DNA of 64,000 nucleotides from Otis tarda. Lineage: Eukaryota > Chordata > Aves > Otidiformes > Otididae. The notes beneath the pieces are model-generated. The model saw only the letters and a program-made list of their open reading frames with translations. It was not told the origin of the DNA and searched no databases. A program made the position numbers and the translations under genes. Shown here piece by piece: positions 36,201 through 47,423 of the stretch. The stretch spans positions 168,590,053 to 168,654,052 of the forward strand of contig CM048552.1 in the NCBI GenBank assembly GCA_026413225.1, in the 5' to 3' direction. Position 1 is the stretch's first letter; each line of letters opens with the position of its first letter.

Positions 36201-39200
36201 TGGGTGAACAAATATAGATGAGTCCCTCCTGCAGCCTTCATAAAGATGTTGCTTTTAGTGTGACCGTGGACAAGGCACTTCAGACTTTGGATCTGAAAGA
36301 AAGAAGCTATTTTGGCTCCTCTTCAATCTCACTTTCTCTAAAATACAAATGTGGATGTCTCTAAACTTGGGGAATGAGTTGGAAGGAGTCACTTGCCTCT
36401 TTTTCCATTCTGACATATGTAGCTGCCAGCTATTAATGGTTTTCCACTGGACAGTTACGACTAGTTTTTCTTTAAAAATAATTACACTATTATTTGTTAG
36501 CAACCAGTTATCAGATCAGTACAAAGCATTTTAGATGCCATTGGAAAATTTCATGTTGTCCTTTGGAAATATGAAGGGAACTGATCTAAGAATTCCCTGC
36601 ATCCCCCTCTATTTTACTTGTTTGCAGGTTCGGTTTTACTTTTCTTGCAGTAGGTGTCAAATCTCAGTGAGTTTAAATGGAGAAAAAGGGATTTCAGCCA
36701 CACTAGTTTAAGTTCAAGTATTCCAATTTATATTGGTATGAGGAGGAAAAAGATTACAAATAATACTTTAATAATAAGTTTTAGTTCCAAGGGCTTATTT
36801 AATTTAAATAATTTAATTTAAATTTAAATGAAAAAGAACAACAGGTATGTGACTCAAGTGCCAACAACAACTGGTACCTACCTTGGACATAATTATGCAA
36901 GTAGATCTCCTTTTGCCTTTACTGAATATTTGGCTCTTTTGCTTTAATGAGAGTTTTATTTTGCCCAGTGACTGGAGGACTCGGCCCTCCATCTGTAATG
37001 ACTAAATCTCTCAGAAATATTTCAGTCTTACAGATAATTTTTCACCCCTACATCTCTATATATTTACATTAACAAGCTTTTATTGTCCAGTAAAAACAAA
37101 GTATGCCAAATTTTGCCTGAATGCATACCGTATGAATACTTCAGAGACATAAATGATCAGTTTGCATATGATAGGAAGTCTTTCATTTGCATAACTAGTT
37201 CTAAGTTTTGCTTGTTAGTAAACTATTTTTTAAATTATGATTTTGAAAAAGTATACTTGGGGGGGGGCATTTGCTTATTTTTTAAACATAAAAAAATAAA
37301 GAACTGCACTACTCTTAAGACTTCAAGTATTTCTTTTATGTTTCCCATGATCTAGGAGACCTTGGTGATAGTTTGTAATTAAAGGGTTCTGAAAAGCATT
37401 TCTTTTTTTTTTAAAAAAAAAAAGGAAAAAACAAAAAATAATAAAAAAAGAAAGAAAGAAGATGCCTTATTGGGGGGTGGGGGGTGGGAGAGGAAGAAAA
37501 AAAATCAGAATCAAACCCCAGAACTCTACAGGGTTGAGGAGGAGAAGAAAAAGTGTAAAAGTTCATTTCAACATAGTGATTTATAGGGAAAGGCTCAGCA
37601 GCTTACATAAAACCAAAAGGGGAAGTGGTCGAACATTGGGTCAAATCTCCATTCACATGTTTTGTAATAAAAGGCTGACTGTAGCCTTTGAGCCTTGCTT
37701 CCAGTCACAGACAATGGCAATTGCAGAGCAAGACTAATAACAGGATTTAGCATAAATCCACCACAGGAAGTGAACAGTTGCACTGGCAAATAATTAGCCA
37801 GAGAACTTTTTATGGCAACATAAGGATGCTCTCTCTGCTTTAAAGCATTGTCTGCAATTGTAATCACGGAGGAAAAAAAAAAAGTCACTTCTCCTCTTTT
37901 GTAGAAGATTTTTGCTTTTAGATAATTTTTTACAGCATTTTAATAATTTTTCTACTTGGTCTAATTTAGTAGAAATAGTGTAAATTTGCATGTGAAGGCT
38001 TTTAAAAAATGTTCTTTTTTTTTTTTTTTTCCTCACTGATGCTTTTTATTGCAAGGTGAATTGTGTTTATTTTGCATGGCTAACAAGTGGGTTCAAAGCA
38101 ACACTTTGATCTTGAACCCCTGCCAGATTCCAAGTGCTGAAAGCCCCCCTGTGCAGTAAAGTAGACCTGTACTCACAAAGCCTGGCTAATTTGCAAAGGA
38201 ATGTCAAAATTACTGGCACAGCTGACTACTGTGTTGCAACGCAGTCTCTAGTTTGTCTAATGAACAGAGATCTGCTTTTCTCCATATGTTTATTTGTCAC
38301 TTGTTAGAGGACTAAGTTTAAGTATCACTGTTCCTTCTCTAAGTGAGGAACTTATAAGTCATTGCATTAAAACAAACAAGCAAACAAAGAAAAAAAAACC
38401 AACAGACCAGCTGCTGTCAAATCTCTATTTTTTTTCCAGAAGAGATAATTTTCTATCTGATATCCAATGCAACTAGATTTGAAGAAAGCAGTCTATCTAT
38501 TATTTTGCATTTTAGAAAACCTGCAAAGAATTTTAGCCAAGGAAAGGTACTCAGATCCCATGTGAGCAATTTGAATACTTTTCTTCACCTTTAGGCTTCA
38601 TCAGTTGTACCTAGTGAGAGTGATACTGGTTCTCCTGGAAGTGAGATAAGTTAATGAAACTCTCTGAATAAAACTCCACCTCATTTCCATTGACTTTGCA
38701 TATCTGTTTCCTAGGGAAAAAAAAAATAAAAATTGAGAAGGTTGTTCCTTTGCTGTATCTACTCAGAATTCAAGAAACTAGAAGTACTAAAATAGGATAG
38801 AAATTTCACACTAAATCATTTGGTTTGTGCATCACCAGTTTGTACTTCAGGGAGGAAAAAAAAATTGCAAAATCCCTGGTGCTGAATCCCAATGTAACTG
38901 GAGAAACAGTGGTCCAAAACTGCACAGTGGTTATCTGTAAACCTGCATCTGGCTCTATAGAGGTCAAGGAGGGAGCAAGGCAGCTCAAACCACCCTCAGA
39001 ATTGCAAATCGTGACTGTACGGATCAGCTAGACGCCAAACCTGGATGACGGGGTATGCAAAAGAAAGAAAATACCTACAAAGCTTCCATGCCTTTCTAGA
39101 TTTAGGCTGTATTTGCTCAACTGATAGTGAAGCTGTGGCATATTCCTGCATAGATGCCAGCCTAAGCACTGCCAGCAAAAGCAAAAGTACAGGAAAAAAC

Positions 39201-40560
39201 AGCTTTCTAGCAACATTAGAAATTGGAGCATAAATTGTCCTGTGTCCTTAAGCATACTCCTTCGCTTTACTCTGCTGACAAGAGAGTGCCCAGAGCTGGT
39301 TCTTTGTTAACAGGCATTCATTAAGACAATTAAGTGTACACAGGGCTTTTTTTTTTGGTGTGTAAATAGGCAAGATCGACAAAGGACAGGAGAAAGGAAA
39401 TAGTACTAGCTATAATGTCGCAAGTAAGGAACTGAGGCACATAAATATTACCAACAGGATTTTCAGAAGGATTAAAGCAGCATGACTTTATTGACTGTGC
39501 TGCGTTAACATTAAATGTGGTTTGACCCTCAGTGATTTCTTCAAAGTAAAACTGGAAGCAGAACAGGAACCAAACCCAGGTCAATACTCAACCCACAAAA
39601 CCATAATTTCTTTCCTTATTTCTTTTCTATATTTAGGAAAAAGCAAAAAAACAAAAGCTGCACATGTGCCTGCAGGGTGACCTGTCATGCTGCTAAGTCT
39701 CTACTTGTACAAATCCAGTCCCTCTCATTTTAACTAACTCTAATTTTGAATGCTGTCTTTGGCATTCTGCCTTGAACTTCTCATAAGGCGCTTTTTTTTT
39801 CTTGTGGGATTTTTTTTTTCTTTATTTTCTTCCTCTTTTGAGAAGGGAGATAGTAAATGTGAATAATTATTCCTCCATGAAGAACAGCTCTTTTGTAGTC
39901 AAGTTTGGCATCACAGCCATTTCTTACTTACTTAAAGTTTAGACTAAAACCATGGTATTTACACTGTGAAAATCCCTAGGATGTTCCAAATGAATCATTC
40001 ATGTAAGCTTCCAGGGAGAGGTTGTATTTTTTAATGTTCTGTTCATAGGACCTGTTTTCTGTGTTGTTTTGTTTGCATTCTTGGTGAATTATGCTATGAA
40101 CACTAAAATTCATAATTTTATTTTTTTTGATGGTTCATACAAAATATCTAGATCAAACTAGGCATCAAATAAAAATAATTTAAAAAAAAGGATAAATTTG
40201 TTTCTGGATACAGTCACAGAAATGTAACATCCATTTAAGAGGAATGTACATATTGTACAAGTTCTGGTATGCAGTATATTATATGTCTACATATTTAGAG
40301 AGGAAGAGAACACAGAGAAATTATTCAACGAATGAAGAAAGGGGTCAGATTTTTTAATTCAAAATTCACACACAAGTTTGTATCTGCAGCAGGAAGTGGA
40401 TCGATAACACTATAGGTATTCTGCCAAGTTCTATGGCTAGCAATGTCTATGAGGTTTGAAGTGCACCTCTCTTCTGTTAATTGCAATTATATATACATAT
40501 AAAAGCATGCTTTCCTCAGCATGTCATTTTTATATCTATAAATTCAGAGTTATATTTACT
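33291..40560. other. Unique noncoding sequence
   Basis: About 7 kb with no supported gene or interspersed repeat. It has a 9-bp dyad with an adjoining TGAGTCA (AP-1-like) motif at 34893-34928, AT-only palindromic sequence at 36797-36830, a run of nine G at 37259-37267, and an A-rich to G-rich switch at 37411-37490 that includes a possible G-quadruplex. A run of 16 T lies at 38015-38030. Open frames are short and unconvincing. Confidence 0.55.
37472..37488 (+). other. G-tract cluster, possible G-quadruplex
   Basis: Two runs of six G and one of three G are separated by single T residues, followed by GAGAGG. Three strong G-tracts plus a weaker fourth could form a G-quadruplex, with very short loops favouring stability. 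The tract directly follows about 60 bases of A-rich DNA with AAAG repeats, so the composition switches abruptly. Confidence 0.5.
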
Positions 40561-40588
40561 ATAATAATAATAATAATAATAAATAATA
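40561..40588 (+). repeat. ATA trinucleotide microsatellite
   Basis: About seven consecutive ATA/TAA units, then a slightly interrupted continuation (AAATAATATA). A simple repeat, probably length-variable. Confidence 0.95.
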
Positions 40589-43500
40589 TAATCTTAATAC
40601 GGATTTGCAACTGAATGCTACAAGGTCAGCATGATTGTGTGGGAAAATGCAGCAATGTCAAGAAAGCGCTAGTATTTTTTGCAAACAGAATAGTTAGTGA
40701 CAAGGCCTTAGGGTCTATTGAAAACCATTTTTGGACCGTTTCAGTTTTCCCAAGATGAGTCTGCTTGGTTGCCGTGACACTTGTGCCCGTTATGGACAGC
40801 TATATGTTGGCATGGCTGTTCTTTAACTGCCACGTAATTTTAGTCTTTTTTTACTAGGGAAAATACTGTACAGGAGTTACCTGAGATCCAGGCAGCCTAA
40901 ATCACCCACCAACGGTGAGTTGACTTAACCAAGTTCTGAAAATGAGTATACCTTATTCTTTTATTATTCAGATCTGTCTTTTATATGCCAAATTCTACAT
41001 AAAACTGGTATATCAAATGCAGGAAGAAAAAGATTTTAATGTTACTTGTTCTATTAGCATTAATTACTTATTGCTTAATTTATGCAGGCTGAAGTTTTCT
41101 GAAGTGACTGTGTTTCAAAAAATTGGAAGTTCTCTGAGAAAAGGAAAATTTTCCCGTAGTTTCTTCCACAATTAAATGCAAGTGTAATAAAGAATCATCA
41201 CTGAGAATTTTTTAAATGAAGTTGCACAGAAACTGACTCTATGGTATAGCACTAAATATTTTGATAATAATTTATAAGAAAGAGTTAAATGATTGGTAAT
41301 GAAGTTTGTAGGTGACAGAAAAAAAACCAACCACAACAGGATGGTAAATGTCAATACAGTTCACTGAAAGAGTCATCTATACCATTTGATAAGTTAAGCA
41401 GGAATATTATGTATTTTGAAATGTAAGACAAACAACTCAGGCGACACTTTAGGAATAAGGACTTATTTCAGTCACTGTTATCTAAGAAAGGACCATGACA
41501 GGAAAAAAAAATACTCTAATTAAGCTAGTGCTGTTATTCTGTAACTAAAAAGACCTAAAATTATTCTGGGATTTATGAGCAGGGAAATATGAAGTAGGTG
41601 TAAGGGGATCATATTACTTCTTTGTACAAGATTACTGCAACACTGAGTCCAGATCCACTACCCACACCTGAAGAATGTGTTACTGCATTGGACGGAACAT
41701 GCACTGGAGATGAGACAAATAGGGAAGGAAGAATTGGAAAATGTGTATTACTGCTGAAGATTTAATGAGATCATGTGTATAGCAGAGGCATTTTCAGTCT
41801 GGCATTCAAGCACTGTATGAAAGTGAAAGATCGACAAAAGAGATCCTTGAAATAAAGCATGATGTTAAAAGCAGTGGTAATTAGCCATTGAGACAAAGCT
41901 TGCTACTGCATGCAATATACAATATACGTAACTCAAGATTTAACGGTTTCCGTAGCAGACCTAGTGGGCTCGAAGCAGGTATCAATTCAAAAGGATCTCA
42001 TGGCTCCAGTTAAAGAGGTCAGATGGATTATCACCACAGGCCGTTAGCCAACTGCAGCTAGCTTAAGTGGATGCAATCAGAGCAATAGTCTAAGGACTAA
42101 GACTCCTCTGTGGTGTCTCTTCTCTTTTCCCACAGAAAAAGTAAACACCACATCCTGGACACAGGATTGAGAATCTCAGATAGGCTAAGCAGGATCTCCC
42201 CTAATTTTAATCACCTTGGCTAATTGTCTGGGCTTCAATGACAGTCAACAGAGAGAAACAAGAATCTCAACAGGGCAACTTACCCTATCTTGGTAAGTGT
42301 GAAAGCTAGACAAGACTGTTTTGCTTATGTTACCGCAGAAAATAGACGTTTGAATTAGTTGTATAAATAAGGAGCAAGAGTCACATAATTCCAGCTGCTG
42401 ACATCCATAATGAAGAGAGAAATAAGCACTTTCTGGACTCAATTTGTCTGATCTGCTTTAGATGTCTTCTTGAAAACAAAATGAACAATGCAAAAGAATT
42501 ATATAATAGGAGTCTTGACAACTAGTTTGCCCTGTGTATAGCTGCATATTATCAAGTGATACATTAGATATCTTAAATTTAAAATGCTACATGTAAATGT
42601 AAAGAATACAAATCCTACTATACAAGAAAATATTTTTATTTTTAGGTCTTCAGGATACGGGTGATAGCAAAGAGAAAATAGTGAGCAAAACTCATAGAAG
42701 AAGGGGAAGGAAGACAACAGAAGAGTGGTTTTACTGCTGTAAAAGAAGGGAGGAGAGTGACAAGACTTAGAGTGATACAGGAGTGCAAAAAAAATTGAAT
42801 AAAATCCTTCCTGTGAACTCCCACCCTGAGACAAATCAACATTAACACGTGTCATTGCCAATCTGTGCATGCACCGACAATTGTCAGGGTGCATTGACAA
42901 TAATTCAAGAGTGGGAATTGGCATTGAGGTCTGAATTACCTAAAGAAGGAAAATTAGCTAAAAATTTTATAGGAATGATGTTGAAAATAAAAGCATGTAA
43001 TTGGAATAACTAAGAGGAAAAGGAAAGAGGAAAGATGCTACATTTCTTTTGAAACTAATATAGTCAGATTCATTACATTTGCCATACGTACTTCATTTGA
43101 GGTTTGTTAGTGCCTTAATGCACAATCTTATAATCTGGACTTACACACAAACTTAGTTTTGAAACTTATGAAATGGATTATGAGAAAACAGATCAGCATT
43201 ATTAAAAAAAAAAAATCCACCCTGAAAATTTACTTAGTATTGAAAAAGAGGACAGAATTGTAGTGGAGTAATCTTTTGCCCAAGTACAACCTTCAGTAGC
43301 CAAGAGAACAAATATCTTTGAGACAATCAATAACAAATAAATATTTATGTATACTAAGGAGCTGTGGAATCTAGTTGATTATATAAATTTTCAAAATTAA
43401 AGGCTAACTCAATAAATTGGAAGTGCCAGGATCATTCTCTGAATGTGAGGCCACCTGGTATGGAGTACCCCACAGTTATATTATTAAAGTTTCTTATTCT

Positions 43501-43914
43501 TTAAATTTCAGTCCTTCACCTATTGGGAGCTTATTAACTCTCAAACTAGGCCCAAGAAGTCATGTTGGAAGATGCTAGCTGTCACAGGACAAAACTGTGC
43601 CCAGAACTGTTCTAATTCAACAGTATGACTGACTGCAGTTCTGAACTCCCAAATTCCTTAATTTATCAGTATGAAATGCAATATTAGAGTCCAGTGCTCT
43701 TAACAGTCACTACTATGGAAGTCATTACTTCTGCTGATTTCAACATGGAGTAATTGAGCTAGGTCTAAGAGTAAGACAAGTTATGTGAGTAAATATTTGC
43801 ATGATCAAGCCTAAGCAGCACTGACTGTCCCAGACACAGTAGGCAAAAAATTAAATATTTTAACTGCTGTGTTCATTGAAGGAGAGGACCGGGAGTGGGA
43901 AGGAGAGACTAAAG
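40589..43914. other. Unique noncoding sequence
   Basis: No gene or recognisable transposon. A 141-codon frame at 42499-42924 (minus) starts at ATG but is rich in F, S, L and Y because it reads the complement of an A/G-rich strand, and it has no domain. The plus strand at 42640-42790 is strongly purine-rich. Confidence 0.5.
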
Positions 43915-43985
43915 GTGTGTGTGTGTATATATATATACGCATATTTATAGATATATATATAATACATATATTACATATCTTAAAT
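43915..43985 (+). repeat. Compound (GT)n(AT)n microsatellite
   Basis: About six GT units at 43915-43926 run into about six AT units to 43937. A second TATATATATA tract lies at 43951-43961, with AT-rich imperfect continuation to 43985. Confidence 0.95.
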
Positions 43986-45399
43986 AGAAAATAGGGTTTA
44001 TGCAAAGAATACATTATGAAAGGGTAAGGAAGATGAATCATAGGGAAGGCAAAGACTAAGGTTTGTATTTCAGCTAGTAGATTCCTTTGCTTCTGAAATT
44101 GTTCCCTTGGGACACTGTTCTGTAGGTTAATAATCCTCACGATTAGAAAGTGTTTTCCTGATATTTCACCTAATTATACCCATCCGTAATCTCTTCCCAA
44201 AAGCCTCTCCTCATTTTACCTCTTTGGCATACTCTAAAAAAGCCTTTTCTTTCAGCTCGGTCTTTCAGCTAAACAAGTCTTTTCAGCTCAGTGGCTGGCT
44301 ATGTAATACCCAATATAACTGGAATTCAAATCTGCAAATTACTGAGCAGCCCCAAATTTCATTAATTTATAAAAGGCAGCGAAGGTTCTTACCTTATCAC
44401 AACTTAGTGCCCAGCATTAATAAAAACATTTGCATTTAAAATAAATAAAATATTCAGCCTTATTGTGCATGTAAAATATCTAAATACGTAACTTGGCTTC
44501 TTTCCAGCACTCTCTTGTTCCAAGAAAGCACAGAATTGTGCTTTTGGTAGTAATTATTGTAGAATATTTCCTTTCAGGAAAGTCTGTATCTACAATGTGT
44601 ATATTCTGGGAAGAATATAGTTTACTCTGATAATTTTCTAGGAAAATAGGACCTTTAATTTTAGACATTAAAAAATAAATCTTTCACCAATACTGACGGG
44701 GCCAATTCTGCGAGGGGTAAATGCCACAAGTCCTGGGATACATTCTTACTTATGCCAGCTTCCACAAATTAGAGACTCTGACTTCATTAATACCCTAAAT
44801 CTGCAGTATGTTGAAACAAGTGACTATAATTTGCTTAGATGCAGTCCAGGCACCACCAAATGCCCTTTTCTCCTGTTTTTAATATACTGTCTGCACTAAG
44901 GAACAAGCTGTCCCCAGTCAAGAACTTAAGGTACATTACTTTTCCATTGTTTTTTAGACATCTAAAGAGAAAAAAAAACCTGTGGACTCTGTCCTTCTGG
45001 GATGTGGGGACACAGTCACTCCAGTCAAATTATGTACTGCCTCAAAAGGATAAGCCATATGTTTTGAAGAGGAAAACCCAAGCAGCTAAAAATAAACACA
45101 CATGTGCATATATGTCCATTAAAATTCTTAGATTTCTTCTCTTCTTTAGACTTTTGGCAAGCTACACAAAGGCACTGCTTTTCATGTCACTAGAGTACCT
45201 TCTGGGATTTCCTGCTTGAGAGCTGTCAGTGAAGGCAGTGTTCATCGTAAAGATGATATTCACAGGATTTAGGACATAGAAAACGCTCCCGAGTTTTGTT
45301 GCCTGACAAAAGGTAAGAGCCTCTAAAGATTTTAGGAGACCAATAATTGGAAAGTTGAAAGACCTTTCAGATGACATGGGCCTCTATCAGATAGATATC
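43986..45399. other. Unique noncoding sequence
   Basis: Nothing identifiable. A 126-codon plus-strand frame (44839-45219) begins at ATG but has no family resemblance and no supporting context. Confidence 0.5.
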
Positions 45400-46190
45400 T
45401 AACCACTCAGGAACTTGGAAACAGTTGGTGCAAATACGTGATAATCTTTCACAGCAAAGGAAGGCTGCTCATGGGTCACTCAGTGATGTTTTGTGTTCAG
45501 TATATGCCAGACTGACACAAAAAGTGGGCGAATACTTGTATGACAGAGCCTGTCAATGACATAAAACTGTTGAGGACAGTCAAAGCTGACCGAGTGAAAA
45601 TGTAGCAGGATCACATGGTAACAGGGTGACTGCGTAACAAAACAGCAAGTGAAATTCAGTCTGAATAAGCAGAAAGAAACATAGAAGGAGAAAAAAAAAC
45701 CTAACTGAATATATACTTTTAACTATGTATTACCACCCAGGAGAGAGACACTAGAGTTATTACTGATAGTTTTTTTTTAATAATAGTTAAATACTAAGCA
45801 GCTATAGAAATGTAATTTGAATGTCAGAAAATTCTAGGAAAAATAATAAAAAGTAAAACAAATTCATCCTTATGTGATTATATAAATCACCATCATAGCC
45901 CCATCTGGACATTTTGTCTGATTCTGGTCATCAGCCTCAAAAAAAAGCCATAATGAAACCAGAAAAAGCATGTAAAAAATGTCAAGGATAATCAGAGCTA
46001 TGGAATAGCTTTTATCTAAGCAGAGATTGAACTGTAGGTTATTTAGTTTAGAACAGAGATGACTGATAGAGGCTTCTAAAATCATAAAAGTTATAGAGAA
46101 AGTATACAGATATAAATTATTTTCTGTAATAGAGCTAAGAGAAAACAATAAAAATAGCACCAAGAAAATTAAAAGAAATTCAAGATTTTT
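45400..46190 (+). mobile_element. Ancient, heavily eroded CR1-type LINE remnant
   Basis: A weak but ordered set of blocks matches the ORF2 region of old CR1 lineages known from sauropsids. In sequence order these are CAGTGATGTTTTGTGTTCAG (about 45480-45499), then GACACAAAAAGTGGG where the catalytic FADDT motif would lie (about 45514-45528), then GTGAAATTCAGTCTGAATAA (45648-45667), ACTAGAGTTATTACTGATAG (about 45750-45769), TTTTGTCTGATTCTGGTCATC (about 45912-45932), AGAGCTATGGAATAGC (about 45993-46008), and TTTAGTTTAGAACAGAGATG with AAAATCATAAAAG after it (46042-46091). The spacing fits one continuous element with indels. Every frame is broken many times, so it is a fossil, clearly older than the other CR1 copies here. 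The assignment rests on my memory of CR1 sequence and order of blocks. Boundaries are approximate. Confidence 0.6.
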
Positions 46191-46197
46191 TTAAAAA

Positions 46198-46222
46198 TTA
46201 TTTATTTATTTATTTATTATTT
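46198..46222 (+). repeat. TTTA microsatellite
   Basis: About six TTTA units following the end of the ancient CR1 remnant. Confidence 0.9.
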
Positions 46223-46348
46223 TCTTTTTCTAAGATATCACATTGCCAGAATTTGTTTTCAAAGGAAGACAAGGAGGTAAATGTGCAGCTAGATGCAATA
46301 ATTAGACAAATTGTGGAGGACAGATGCTTTACTGGCTTATCCTCTGAC

Positions 46349-46371
46349 TCAGGAAATCTTTAACTGCAGAA
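46349..46371 (+). repeat. Direct repeat A (23 bp) flanking a CR1-derived segment
   Basis: The 23 bp beginning TCAGGAAATCTTTAAC recur at 46704-46726 with a single mismatch (T versus A at the 17th base). The second copy directly follows the tail of a plus-oriented CR1 3' end. This arrangement resembles a target-site duplication, with element between the copies, although CR1 insertions often lack one. Confidence 0.75.
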
Positions 46372-46507
46372 AGGGAATACTAGTACTGCATATTGTCCTG
46401 TTTCTTTTTACTCCCTCCCTCCAAGCAACCTTTACTAGGCACTGTTCCTATTGACTCTCCATTTGTATACAGGACTTTCATTGCTCCATGGCAGTGCCTC
46501 ATGGTAC

Positions 46508-46992
46508 ATAGAATCATAGAATGGTTTGGGTTTGAAGGGACCTTTAAAGATCATCTAGTCCAAACCCCCTGCAAGGGGCAGTGACATCTTCAACCAGATC
46601 AGAACAGGTTAGATTCATCTAGCTGAAGATGTCCCTGCTCCTTGCAGGGGGTTTGGACTAGATGACATTTAAAGGTCCCTTCAAACCCAAACCATTCTAT
46701 GATTCAGGAAATCTTTAACAGCAGAATCAACTATTCTATGATTCTATCGTTCTAGATTAGGTTGCTCAGAGCCCTGTCCAGCCTGGCCTTGAATGTTTCC
46801 AGGGATGGGGCATCTACCATCTCTCTGGACAACCTGTTCCAGTGTTTCACCACCTTCTTTCTAAAAAAAAATGTTTTCCATTTAACAAGTCTGAATCTGT
46901 CTCCTTCTATTTTAAAACCGTTACCCCTCGTCCTATCACAACAGGTCCTGCTAAAGATTTTCTCCTCATCTTTCTTATAAGCCCTTTATGTG
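46508..46992 (-). mobile_element. Composite CR1: two opposed 3' ends and a minus-strand body
   Basis: Three CR1 pieces are joined. Piece 1 (46508-46600) is a CR1 3' end on the minus strand, beginning ATAGAATCATAGAATGG. Piece 2 (46621-46705) is the same 3' end on the plus strand. Over 85 bp the two arms agree at all but about six positions, with the outer 38 bp identical and a 25-bp spacer. After piece 2 come the second copy of direct repeat A (46704-46726) and a further CR1-like tail (ATTCTATGATTCTATC, 46733-46748). Piece 3 (46751-46992) is a minus-strand CR1 body whose ORF2 end is open when read leftwards, with FRLVKW, KHWNRLSREMV and DAPSLETF visible. It reaches the natural TAG. It ends upstream in GCAGGACCTG-type sequence shared with the copy at 4769. 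A plus-strand CR1 inserted with 5' inversion next to, or into, an older minus-strand CR1 is one explanation. A template switch is another. Confidence 0.85.
46704..46726 (+). repeat. Direct repeat A, second copy
   Basis: One-mismatch copy of 46349-46371, placed immediately after a plus-strand CR1 tail. Confidence 0.75.
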
Positions 46993-47386
46993 GGTCAAGT
47001 GGAGAAAATACAGACCTCATAGAGGTTTGGTTCAGGATTGCATTGTCTGTCCTCTATCATGGACGTCTCTTTTCTGCCCAGCTGAGCAGATCCTGAGCAC
47101 CAGCACCCCCACCCCCTACCCCAGGGAGATGAGTGCTATCTTTATCTTCCTTTGCTGAGAGGGCTATCTCAGTTGTCCACAGGCTCAGCCACATAGTGGC
47201 AAGTCCAACAAAAAATGGATTTGAGTAGTGAGAAAGACAAATATTAAAACAACACCTCTCCATCCTCCCTCTCCCACACTCAGCATCAGTCTTTCACCCA
47301 AAGCTCCTCTACCCAACCTGGGTGTCACAGGGTTCAGAATAGAGATTGATATGGTCAGTATGTAGCAATTTCTTTGTTTTGCTCCT
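46993..47386. other. Unique sequence between two CR1 elements
   Basis: About 390 bp without recognisable CR1 or gene content. It has a C-rich stretch at 47099-47123 (CACCAGCACCCCCACCCCCTACC). Confidence 0.5.
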
Positions 47387-47423
47387 TCCTTATCCACCAG
47401 ATGGACCACTTGGTGGATAAGGA
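47387..47423. repeat. Perfect 13-bp inverted repeat at the 5' end of a CR1
   Basis: TCCTTATCCACCA at 47387-47399 is the exact reverse complement of TGGTGGATAAGGA at 47411-47423, with an 11-bp loop. The right arm belongs to CR1 sequence that continues rightward in the element, while the left arm is outside it. The hairpin therefore sits on the 5' truncation junction. Confidence 0.85.

Noticed and set aside
42499-42924. 141-codon minus-strand ATG frame
   Set aside because: It reads the complement of a purine-rich strand, giving F/S/L/Y-rich low-information sequence with no domain.
44839-45219. 126-codon plus-strand ATG frame
   Set aside because: No recognisable family, splice site context or conservation evidence. 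The length is plausible by chance in 64 kb.
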